From Pontederia crassipes (Eukaryota > Streptophyta > Magnoliopsida > Commelinales > Pontederiaceae): a stretch of 64,000 nucleotides of DNA. Location of the stretch: contig CM060195.1 of assembly GCA_030549335.1 (NCBI GenBank), positions 31,066,874 through 31,130,873 on the forward strand. The letters run 5' to 3'. Below the pieces are notes generated by a model. It did no database searches, had not been told where the DNA came from, and was given only the letters and a program-made list of their open reading frames with translations. Positions 46,057-56,004 of this stretch are shown in pieces; positions within the stretch are counted from its first letter, which is position 1, and each line of letters begins with the position of its first letter. Both the position numbers and the translations under genes were made by a program.

Positions 46057-47718
46057 CCTCTCTTTCCCTGTGCTTCGAGAGAGGATGGAGTGACGCGGAG
46101 AGGAGGACGATGGAACGACATGCAATGGCACTGACACCAACAGAATCTCCGAGGGAGGGTTGGCGGAGGAGGGAGACGATCATTTTTTTCTTTTTTGTAT
46201 TTGTTATTTGATGTGTTATCTTGAAGGGTAACTTTGAATTTTCATAAAAGGGAAAAATGAAATTAACAGAAAATATGACAGAAGTTGATAGAAGGACTAA
46301 ATTGGAAAAGTTGCGATAGTCTAGGGATCCTAAAAATAAATTCGTAGTTTGGGGATATATATGAAAAATCGTGATAGTTTAGGGATCCAAAAAATGAGTT
46401 CATAATTTGGGGTTAAATATGAAAAATCGTGATAGTTTAGGGGTGATTTATGAAAATAACCTAATAAAATATTAATATTTTATTACTAAGATTATCGATG
46501 ATCCAACCCTTTGGTATTTGAATTTATAACAAAATATATTACAATATTTTATTACTAAAGTTATCAGCAATCCTAGTCTTCATTATTACCGACTGAGAAG
46601 GCTAGACTCATCGATATTTGAATTTATAATAAACATATTATATTATTTTATAATAAAAAATAAATATTTTATTAGTAAGGTTATCAACGGTCCTAGACAA
46701 ACAATCCATTTGTAATACCGTCGATATTTAAATTAATAATAAAATATATTATAATATTATATATAATAAAATATTAATATCTTATTACTAAGATTACGAC
46801 GGTCCGGACCTTCGGTATTATCGATGGACGAAAGTCAGGGTCATCATATTTAAATTTATAATAAAATATGTCATAATATTATATAATAAAATATTAATAT
46901 TTTATTACTACGATTATTAGTGATTCTAGCCTTCAGCATTATTGACGAACACAAATCTCGGTAATAAGCCAGGGTCATCGATATTTAAATTTATAATAAA
47001 ATATGTTATAATATTATATAATAAAATATGTTATAATATTATATAATAAAGTATTTATATTTTATTAGTAAGATTACCAACAACCTTGGCCTTTAGTATT
47101 ATCGACAAATTTTTGTTCGTTGGTAATATCGAAGGCTAGGACAATTAATATTTGCATCAATAATAAAATATATTATAATATTATTTTATTATCAAGGTTA
47201 TCGAAGATCCAAGTCTTCTGTATTAATGATAGATGAAAACCCGTCGATACTGCCGAAGATTAAGACCGTAGGTATCTAAATGTATAACAAACATATAATA
47301 ATATACCACTCCCACTGTCATTGTCTCTCTCCCCTCTCTCCCTATCCTTGTCTCGCAGTCTCTCGCTCTCCCCTTCTTTCTCTCATCTCCCTCTCTCTCT
47401 CACCATCTCTCTCACCCTCTCTTCCCTCTCTCTCTCGCTGACTCTCTTCCTCTCTCCCTCTCCCTTTCTCTCTCTCTTTCACTCTCTTGGTCATTGCCAG
47501 ACCCGGAGACCGCCGACTCCGGCAATGACACATCGGCTTCGACAAATGGTGACCCTCGGCTGCGATCCGATCCCTCTCTCTCTCTCTCCCCCTCTCATCC
47601 TCCCTCTCTCTCAGCAAGATCGATCGCCTATAGCCAGATTGGGCCGTTGGTAGCCAAATTAGGACACATGCCGCTAGATTCAAAGTTTTTTTATATTTTA
47701 AAAAATGTTTCTAATGGG

Positions 47719-47871
47719 TTGTAACAACTTGAAAATTTAAAATAATTTATTTTTTTAAATTCATGACGTCAAACTTTTGGACGCCCGTTATCGCGACAAC
47801 AACGGCCACCCGGCTAATGCTTCATCGGACGACCGAAATATTTTTGAACGTTTGGAAACTCAACGGACCAA
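47719..47871 (+). repeat. LTR-like end fragment
   Basis: Begins TGTAACAACTTGAAAAT and carries CGTTATCGCGACAAC, in the manner of the start of the solo-LTR family at 22785 (TGTAACGTCTCG, then GGCGACGCCGC). Too short and diverged to be sure. Confidence 0.35.
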
Positions 47872-48441
47872 TGTTATAAGACCCGACCCGGCCATCGACC
47901 CGGATTGATCAACGGGTCAAGTCGGACCGATTGGACCAGGCCGAACCGGATGGTCGGACCAGATAATATAAATTAATAAAATAAGTAAAGAGTTTGTTAT
48001 AATCTTATTAATATATAATATCTTATCTAACAAAAATATAAAATATGGTATAATAAAGTAAAATAAAATAATTCAGATTAAATAATATAAAAAAGTAACA
48101 TAGATTAAGTCATCAACATAAATAAAAAAAGTATTGTGATGTAATTATAAATAAAACAATAGTGAAAAAAATTTATATATGTGACAAGAGGATATTAAAA
48201 TATAAATTTCAAAATATATATATATATATGTTTTAATATTTTTTTATTTCAGCAATTAATTAAGTCGGCCGGGTCGGTTAAACCCGCCGGGTCGGCCGGT
48301 TGAACCCGAGTTTTGACCGGATTGATCGGGTCAAAGCGGGTCAAACCCTTCCCCGAGTTTCAACCAACCCGTGGGCCGTTTTAGAGCCTGGACACCGGTA
48401 CGACCAGTCCAACCGACCGGGCCGGGCCGGATCTGACAACA
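47872..48441. mobile_element. Short terminal-inverted-repeat element rich in GGGTCGG
   Basis: The left end TGTTATAAGACCCGACCCGG matches the inverted right end (GGGCCGGATCTGACAACA). Both arms are built of CCGACCCGG-type words, with an AT-rich centre. About 570 bp and no coding capacity, hence MITE-like. No convincing target duplication, so the superfamily is open. Confidence 0.5.
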
Positions 48442-48754
48442 TTGCAACGAACAAAAATGAAATTATATCCGTTTTGATCCTTCTCTTTTTCTCATTTCAC
48501 CATCATAACGGCGGATGTTTTGTAACCTCTCCACACATGATTTGAGGGGATTTATGGCATGAAACCCCCACCATTAAGCCCTTGAAAGTCATCGTCATCA
48601 TCATCATCTCTCTCTCTCTCTCACTCTCTCTCATTTTCTTCTCCTTCATCTCCTCATCTTCTCCACTTTCAATTTTTTCACTTCTTGCTCCATGGTTTGG
48701 TTCCAACTAGAAAACATGAGGGCAAGTCCTGCACGTGTTGAACGTGTGCGAGGG
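48442..48754. other. Intergenic DNA with (CT)n tract
   Basis: ATC and CT microsatellites at about 48594-48630. No gene. Confidence 0.45.
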
Positions 48755-49114
48755 CAAGTGATGCGTAAAATGATGTAGCAAAATAAAATCTCTAGCAAGT
48801 GCACTAGTCGCTCAAGTAATATAATAAAAGGAGTAAAGAGTATCGAACCCATTTGGATCCATGGAGAAGAATGTAAAGGTACTGTAAATATGAAAAATAA
48901 TGTGTAGAATGATCCATGGAGAGCAATAGATAGACGGATGCTCCTTCCATTTGGATCATCGTGTTAGGAAGCAAAGTTGTAGCCACCTTGTAAGAGTGTT
49001 CCAAAGTTATTGTTTCATTTTTTTCCCTTCTAATTCTTGGTGTTTATCACACTCTTATTCTTCAATTAATTGTTTCTTGTAGTCCACCAAATCCTCAACC
49101 TTTCCCATTCCCAA
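48755..49114. repeat. LTR debris next to the copia remnant
   Basis: 48755-48870 (CTAGCAAGTGCACTAGTCG, ATCGAACCCATTTGGATCC) resembles the inner LTR part of the Tat-like element at 3.2 kb. From about 48950 to 49114 it looks like the 3' part of a copia LTR, ending CCCAACA just before a primer-binding site. Confidence 0.45.
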
Positions 49115-50280
49115 CATAGTGGTATTAGAGCTAGTTATAAGTCTTTCTCTGAGTACAAATTGACTCAAGATAAAATTTCATTTCTAGTGCCACAACTAAT
49201 CAAAGAGAATTTTTTTTCATTGGTGTATCAAGATGAAGGTCTTGTTAGGCTCTTATGATTTATGAGAGATTGTTGACAAGGGCTAGATCGAGTAGAGGAT
49301 AAGGCGACCTTATCCCAAGTTCAAAGGAAAAATTGAAAGAGTCGAGGAAGAAAGACAAAAAGGCTCACTCCTTCATTTACTAAGGCATGGATGATATTAC
49401 ATTTGAGAAAAAAATCATGTGCTACTACTTTTAAAGAAGCGTAGGAGATTCTTATCAATCTAAACAATAGAGGAGACAAGGTGAAAAAGGTATGCCTTTA
49501 AACACTCTGTGACGAATTTGAAGTTTTGCATACGGAAAACTCCAAAACAATCTCCAATTATTTTTCAAGAGTTTTAGACATTACTAATCAAGTTAGCGAA
49601 AAAATAGATGATGCTAGATTCGTTGAGAAAATTCTTTGTTATTTGGTTCAAATTTTGATTGTATTGTCGTGTCCATTGAAGAGTCAAAAGAAAGTAAGGA
49701 GGTCTTTGCTAGCACATAAAAAAGGTTAAATAAGAAGAAAGAAGAATCCATGGGACAAATCCTTCAAGCAACATTCACCCTAAAAGAAGGTAACCAAAGA
49801 AGCCAATGTGGTCACGGTGGTAGCCATAGAAGAGGGAGAGGAGGGTATGAACAAGGCGAGATAAAGGACCAATCCACACATAATGCAAGAGGTCATAGAA
49901 GAGGAGGCTACACAAAATTGGATGGAAGAGGAAGGTACGATAAATATCAATTAAAGTATTATAATCAATAAATATGGCCACTATGCTTCCAATTGTAGAA
50001 ATAATTCTTGGCAAGTTGATGGGAAGGCTAACTATGCAGAAGAAACAAAAGAGGAGGAGAATCCTATCTTGTTATTAGCATATAAAGATGCACAAAATGT
50101 AGGGAAGCACACATGATATCTCGACACTAGTGAAAGAAATCATATGGCTGAAAGTAAGAGTATGTTTGTGGAACTCAGTGAGTTGGTAAGTGGAAATATC
50201 ACCTTTGGATACTTTTCAAAAGTATTGATAAAAGACAAAGGAAAATTCTCATTCAGCTCAAGAATGAAAGGCATGCTTTT
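49115..50280 (+). mobile_element. Ty1/copia gag-protease remnant
   Basis: TGGTATTAGAGC (49121-49132) resembles the initiator-Met tRNA primer-binding site. Downstream come gag segments (SNYFSRVLDITNQV), an Arg/Gly-rich zone before a zinc-knuckle-like patch (GHYASNC), and protease/linker pieces (NHMAESKSMFVEL). Later pol domains and the second LTR are absent. Much broken and old. Confidence 0.75.
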
Positions 50281-50610
50281 ATTCTAATGTCTATGGGGTT
50301 ATTTCACGAGTCACAATTATTGGGTTTGGTTCCCAAGTTTTCTTCTACACATCATGGGTTGTTATAGTAATCTCACATCCTGTGACACTTCGTAACCTCC
50401 ACTATCACAGGCCATTATCCTCTGGTAATGGGTCATTAGTTGTCTAGTCACCCCGCAAAGATGGCAAGTTTCACGATTCATGACTTTTCATCTTATCGCA
50501 AGTCACAAAATTTTTCACTATGATTTCACAAGTCATTGCCTATGAATAATGACGTGTTACATTCGTAATCATATATTATTATATTGTCTTTACGAGTCAT
50601 TATCAATTTA
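50281..50610. other. Intergenic repeat debris
   Basis: Alternating CACAAGTCAT and GTAATGGGTCATTA-like words; no gene, no defined element. Confidence 0.4.
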
Positions 50611-51900
50611 CACTACAAGAAAAATGACATTTTTTGACAGTTTCGTTCATCAGAAAATTGAAAGAATCCATCGGAAATGGAAGTTTCCGACGGGTTTACC
50701 GATGGAACAGATCCGACGAAAAAGAGGGCATCGCACAACAATTTTCGACGATTCAAAAAACTCAATCGAAAGTTCCAATTGTTGTAATCGTTGGAAAATT
50801 TTGATGGCTATAATCATCGCAAACCTCTCGCGACCATAACCGTCAAAAGTTTCGGTGGCCGCAGTCATCGCAAAGTTCCAGCAGCCGCAACTGTCGCAAA
50901 GTTCCAACGGCCGCAACCGTCGCAAAGTTCCAACAGCCGCAATTGTCACAAGATTTTTTAAAATATAAAAAAAATTCCCACCGCCAGGCAGCTGATTGCG
51001 GCCGGATCGTGCTGCGGGCGGCCCATCGAGTCGCCTGTTGCCACGTGCAGGCGACCGATTGGCCGCCTAGTGTCGCGGGCGGACGGATCGGCCGCCTACA
51101 GCCAGATCAGAATGACAGACGCCCGATCCGGCCCCCACGGCAAGATCAGGAAACCTGGCGGCCGATCGGGTCGCCATGAGGCCGATCCGGCCGCCTGCGA
51201 AAAGATCAGGCCGTCTGCGATCAAATCAATCCGCCTGGCGGCCAGATCTTGGCGGTCCCGAAAGTCGATCCAGAGAGGGTGATCAAGAGAGAGCGAGGGA
51301 GATGGTGCCAGAGAGGAAGACAGAGTCGGAGACGTAGCTGGAGAGAGAGACGGAGCTTGAGAGGGAGATCGAGCGAGACGAAGAGGGAGACGGAGCTGGA
51401 GAGGGAGACGGCAAGATCAGGCGGAGAAATATACAAGGATGTGAGAGAAAAATTGGCGAAAAGGGTAGGAGGGAAGAAAATTAGAATTACCGATTGTCCC
51501 AACCGTTGAAAGTTCGGATGGTCGGGGCGTTCAGTAATTAAAATAATAAATACATCATATATTATATGATATTATATATTACATAATATTTAATTATTAT
51601 TTCAATTTTCGATGTTTTCGACTGTCAAAAGTTCCGATGGTCGGGGCAGTCGGTAATTAAAATAACAAAATAATAATGATATTATATATTACATAATATT
51701 TAATTATTATTTTAATTTTTGACAGTTTTGACCGTTGCTTATCCGTTCGAACTTCCAATGATCCAAACCATCAAAAATTAAAATAATAGTATAATAAATT
51801 TAATATTTTAGTTTTTAAAATTTTTGACGGCTCTGATCGTCGGAAATTTCGACGGGTATCTCATCGTAAATTGCGAAGGAATTGTGCCTGTCGGAAATTA
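50611..51900. mobile_element. CACTA element 5, one end recognisable
   Basis: Starts CACTACAAGAAAAATGAC at 50611, followed by subterminal motifs (CCGTCGCAAAGTTCCAAC-type), a GC-rich core with GATCCGGCCGCC words, a GA-rich tract (51260-51420) and again motif repeats (GTTCCGATGGTCGG) up to about 51895. The opposite terminus is not found. No transposase. Confidence 0.65.
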
Positions 51901-52106
51901 TCCCTCTTTCACGAATCAGTAATAATTGAATATAGGTTCGTGACATCCGATTCATGCCATCACAAGTTGTCTTCTTTAGATCTGGCAAACTTCTGCAGCA
52001 AATAGCACTCGATGACATCTTTGCCAATCTTTCGCTAGGGTCATTACACATCAACAGAGAACTCAGACGACACTCAGCAATGATTTTCAATGTCACGCGC
52101 GCCAGT
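51901..52106. other. Spacer between CACTA elements 5 and 6
   Basis: No feature recognised. Confidence 0.4.
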
Positions 52107-53640
52107 CACTACAAGAAAATAGCCTATTACAGACTGTCAGTGTAATTTGGCGAGAACCATCAGAAATGACGTTTTTCGACGGATAGCGTTCGTGCGAAAA
52201 TGACGCGTCTCAAATAATTTGCGACGGTTATTTCTGAACCGTCGACATCTTCGACGGTCCAGTTGGCGGGCGCGGCCGTCGAATGTTGAAGATTTAAGAC
52301 GGTTTGAGCCATCGATATGTATCGACGATTTGAACTGTCGATACTATCGACGGATCAAACCATCGAAAATTCAGATCGATGGCAAACCGTCGATTCAACA
52401 GTTGAGTTTCGACGGCTCAAGACGTCGTTAACTTTTGACGGTTAAAATCGTCGATGCTTAGCGACGGTTAAGACCATCTATAAGTTTGCACGGACGGTTA
52501 GAACAGTCGATCAGTATCGAAAAAATTAAATGTCGATGATTATTTTTTTAATGGGAAACAATAAAGAAAATAAAAAAAATGATAGAAATTGGCTGTCCAA
52601 ACAGATAATACAACAAAGAATTGTCCAAACATATTTGGATCATAATATGTAACACATCATGTTACGCATCATTTTCTTCATTTCTTTCTTTGTACGACGT
52701 TCACGTTCTTCGAAATCCTTTCTGATTTCGTGCGTAACCTCTTGCCTGATCTCTTGCCTGATGCCTCATCTGATCAAGCATTTGTTGCATATCTTGACCA
52801 GAGGAACCTGAACTTGAAATCGACTTACAAGCATATCCAATATCTGCAGTACTGACAGAAGATCCGAGGCCGTGAATGCGACCCTTCTTAACCCCGACGT
52901 GGTCCATCTAAAGTTGTCTTGGGGTCGGCGATGTGGTCCCCTTCTGCATGGCTTGCGTAACGTGCTCGACTTCTCTTATTTTGTAAGACTCCTAAAATTA
53001 GAAAAAAGATAAATCAACGATATTAAAAAAATAAGATAAATCAATGACGATTTTACTATCTTATAGATTTACTTGAAATTTAGAAAGAAAATAAGAGGCA
53101 CTTAGATTTACATACATATGTCTCCCGAGTAAATGATGAAACTCATTCTTTGTTCTTCTTCTGATGAGTTCGAAGAAATACTTCATCCTGAGTAGGTGGT
53201 CTACCCGTCTCTTTCTCATGCAGTTAAAAAGGTCAAATAAAGTATAATATTTTATCGACACAATATTGAAAGACTTTATCATTTTCTTGGAAATCGTGCT
53301 CGTGGATACACATCCACCCGAATGCAAGCATGCTCCCTGGTCGAACTCTCGACTTGTTTTTGCTTTTTCGCACTTTGATTTGTACTCATCGGTGGACCAC
53401 TTTCGTAGCAATTCGATCCAAACAGCCTCGGGGATCCAATTGGGCCGTTCTCCGGCAGCTCGAGCTTCCGAAAGCATCGCGGACAATCTCTTTGAGCATC
53501 GAGAATTAAAAGACTTACACATTTGTTCCATATTCTCGAGATCCCACAACACATCAGCCTGCATGTATATAAAAATAATTAAATTAGCACGAAAATAAAC
53601 TATAATAATATACAAATCTAATTTATTTCACAAAATAAAA
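52107..53640 (-). mobile_element. CACTA element 6 with TnpA-like pseudogene, far end not found
   Basis: CACTACAAGAAAATAGCC starts at 52107, followed by about 400 bp of GACGGTT / AACCGTCGA-type repeats and then a minus-strand TnpA-like gene. The element would therefore be read right to left, with its other terminus further right. I find no matching terminus before 55.3 kb, so 53640 is only the limit of recognisable sequence. Confidence 0.65.
52690..53558 (-). pseudogene. TnpA-like (Transposase_24) accessory gene of CACTA 6, decayed
   Basis: Minus-strand exon-like blocks: about 53558-53268 encodes RPNWIPEAVWIELLRKWST, then EYKSKCEKAKTSR and LHSGGCVSTS; about 53205-53115 encodes ETGRPPTQDEVFLRTHQKKN; about 52985-52690 encodes VGVKKGRIHGLGSS and a Met/Gln-rich tail. 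These are the hallmark motifs, in order, of the plant Ptta/En/Spm Transposase_24 family (W..L...W, HTGG/HSGG, GRPPTQ.EVFLRTH, GRI.GLG). In-frame stops (after NKE near 53140 and after PRQL near 52910) and a donor site reading ATAAAG instead of GTAAAG show it is dead. It is closer to the family consensus than the copy in CACTA 1. Confidence 0.8.
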
Positions 53641-55332
53641 ACTTATCTTAAAATAGTTAATTATATAAGGTAACAAAAATAAAAGAAGATTACATTTATA
53701 AACATATTTTAATTAGAAACAAAGTCAATTATCTTATAATAATTAAAATGTTCGAAATTAAAAAATAATTCAAAATAAATAATCAAATTTGAGTCAAACT
53801 GAAATTAATCTTTCTTTTTTTATCAGTTAGGGTATGCTGAAAATAAATAATATTTTTCTCTAAAAAATAATTTGCAAGTAAACAATAATTTCTGTCTAAA
53901 AATTAATTTGTTATTTTCGTAATAAAAATCATTTCAAAGAGATAATTCAATTTGAGTCAAATTAAGATTAATATTTGAGTAAAAATAATTATTACTTTTT
54001 TATAATAATTTAGTCCAAATAATTTTAAATAAAGAATTAAAATTTTGAATTCAATTAGGATTAATCTATTCTTATATTTTATTTTTCAAATACAATGGTC
54101 AAGTATATAATTTTAGAAAACTAAAAATTATCTTATAATGATTTGTTATATGAACTAAAAAAATAAATGGATACTAAATTTATGAGAAAAAAATTAATTA
54201 GAAAGAAATTTTTTTACTATGATTAAAAAATAAATTTCCTTTGCAAAATGTACAACTAATAAATTTCCATTCTGAAACATAATTTATTTTATTTAATTAA
54301 AAATACTTTTAATTTGAGTACAGTTAATATTAAAATTTTAATTTCTAAAAGATAGAATTTTAATTTTAAAAGATAGTGGACAAGTATAATAAAATAAATA
54401 ATATTTTATTTTTTAAAAAACATTGTATTATTTCAGTAATAAAAAATAAATAATTCCATTTTATTCTGATTACATTATATAAAATATTGAATTTGAGTAT
54501 GATTAAATAAAAGTTCTTTTCTTTCTAAAAAGGCAATGTGCAAGAATAATAAAACATTATACTATTACATTTTTTAGAAGATATTATTTTATTTTCAAAT
54601 TTTAAAATAATTTAAAACAAAGAATTCAATTTGAGTCAAATAAAAATAATATTTCCTTATAAAGGTAATTAAAATACTATAAATCATAAAATAAGTCTAT
54701 TTATTGAAAAATTTAATTACTAAGAAGAAAAATAATTTAATTAGATGTTGGAGTTTTGGTATATTCAAATTGAATTTTGAACTTTTTAAAATAGACTAAC
54801 ATATTTGTAGAGATGGACAACAGATTGTGTCATACCGTGTTGGGTTGGTTAAACCATATTTGATTGATTGTGACACGATTCATTTTAAAAATAAATCATG
54901 ATTGTTGGATTGACATTATGTCAATCCGACATGATTGTTGCATGATCCGACCGGGTTAACCAAGTTGGCTCATGTCATGTCGGATGACTCATTTATTTTG
55001 TTCAAAGTTAATTTATATTAATAATAAAATAATTTAAGTATTATAGTATATGATATTAAAAATGATATATGGTATTATGATAACTAGATATATAATAAAA
55101 TTTTTTAAATATAATATAGTTATAACATATTATTAAATATTTAAATATGTAATAAAAATAAATCAATAATAAATAATGTGTTCACCGGATTAGGCTCGGT
55201 TCCTTGGCCTGTTGTGGGCCTCTAGCATCTTATTGGGCACCCCAACACGGTCTAGGTCGAGCCTAACCCAACTATTGTGCCCAGACGAATTCGTGTCGGG
55301 CATGGTTGGCTCGGTAGAATTTCATGAAGGCC
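53641..55332. other. AT-rich intergenic DNA
   Basis: 53.6-54.8 kb is extremely AT-rich, with AATAATT words and no gene; it may include the rest of CACTA 6. 54815-55330 is a separate patch with repeated GACATGATT / CATGTCGGATG and GGTTAACCAAGTTGG words, probably an old element, split from 59663 onward by the LTR insertion. Confidence 0.45.
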
Positions 55333-55337
55333 GCGTG

Positions 55338-56004
55338 TGTCACGGGGTCTTTCTCAGACACTAGACCACGTGCGGCGACTAGGCGGATAGGCACCTAGGC
55401 AAGCCTGTTTTGAATGGCAGCGAAAGTTTTATGATCGATACGACTATGCCGAGAGTCGCTCTTATAGGCATTCAATTACGAACATGACTGGAGTGTTGGA
55501 CTACTCGTCATAGGTCCGTGGCATTAATGCGTTGCGGCTCTAATACAGGCGCTTGGGCGCTTAAAGTCCGAAGGGGCAACGAAGGGATCACGGGACGCCA
55601 CGAAGGGACACCGATGTGGGTTGCCACCCCACGCTCAAGGCCATAACACTATAATTAAATGAAAGCTTACTTGTATTAAATATGATGAAACATAACATAC
55701 AATTGGGCCTCGAAAAGCACTAGTGAGCTCCTCCTAGTGTACCGTAGGTATAGGAGTCTTGTTACATATTGAAGATGCAAAAGACGTACTCTACGGGAAC
55801 GTCACCTACTTGGTCATTCATAAGGACGGCCTTACAAGATAAAGGCCCTAAGGGCGGATAACTTGGTAATCCGTAATATTATGCAGTGCGTGGCGGCTGC
55901 ATGTGTTCCATTGTTTCGGCGCTGAGCGGCCAAGAGCTATAGGTTGAGCGGCACTGGTGCCGCGAGGCTTCACGCTTCGGATCACGGGAAAATGCCCCGT
56001 GACA
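55338..56004 (-). repeat. 3' LTR of the LARD-type element
   Basis: Starts TGTCACGGGG and ends CCCCGTGACA: a 10-bp inverted terminal match. Direct repeat of 58992-59658. Confidence 0.9.

Larger units (their letters stand above)
44835..46462. mobile_element. Mutator-like element with long terminal inverted repeats, nested in CACTA 4
   Basis: The left end GGGTTATTTCCATAAACC is inverted at the right (GATTTATGAAAATAACCT). Similarity continues inward for about 200 bp (ACTATCATGATTTTCCATAT versus its partner; TTACAATTTAGTCCTTC versus GGACTAAATTGG). A perfect 9-bp duplication AATAAAATA flanks it (44826-44834 and 46463-46471). The interior 45050-46180 is GC- and purine-rich and holds a repeated cassette with long frames on both strands (minus frames Pro/Ser-rich, plus frames Glu/Gly/Arg-rich). 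No transposase, so non-autonomous; captured DNA is possible but not identified. Confidence 0.85.
44414..47718. mobile_element. CACTA element 4, right end missing
   Basis: Starts CACTACAAGAAAATGACA at 44414. Subterminal motifs of the ATCGACGGTCC / GGTATTACCGATGG type alternate with AATAAAATATTA up to about 47290, followed by a C/T-rich tract (47315-47500) and a GC-rich core. This resembles the order in CACTA 3. No inverse terminus is found; similarity stops where a TGTAACAAC sequence begins at 47719. A MULE is nested at 44835-46462. No transposase. Confidence 0.7.

Noticed and set aside
45046-46183. Many long frames on both strands in the MULE cargo
   Set aside because: They arise from GC- and purine-biased tandem repeats; several frames are open at once and none resembles a protein family.
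49067-49085. TTTCTTGTAGTCC as the right terminus of CACTA 4
   Set aside because: It lacks the final GTG, is not preceded by the subterminal repeats, lies in copia-LTR-like sequence, and is not followed by GTA to match the left flank.
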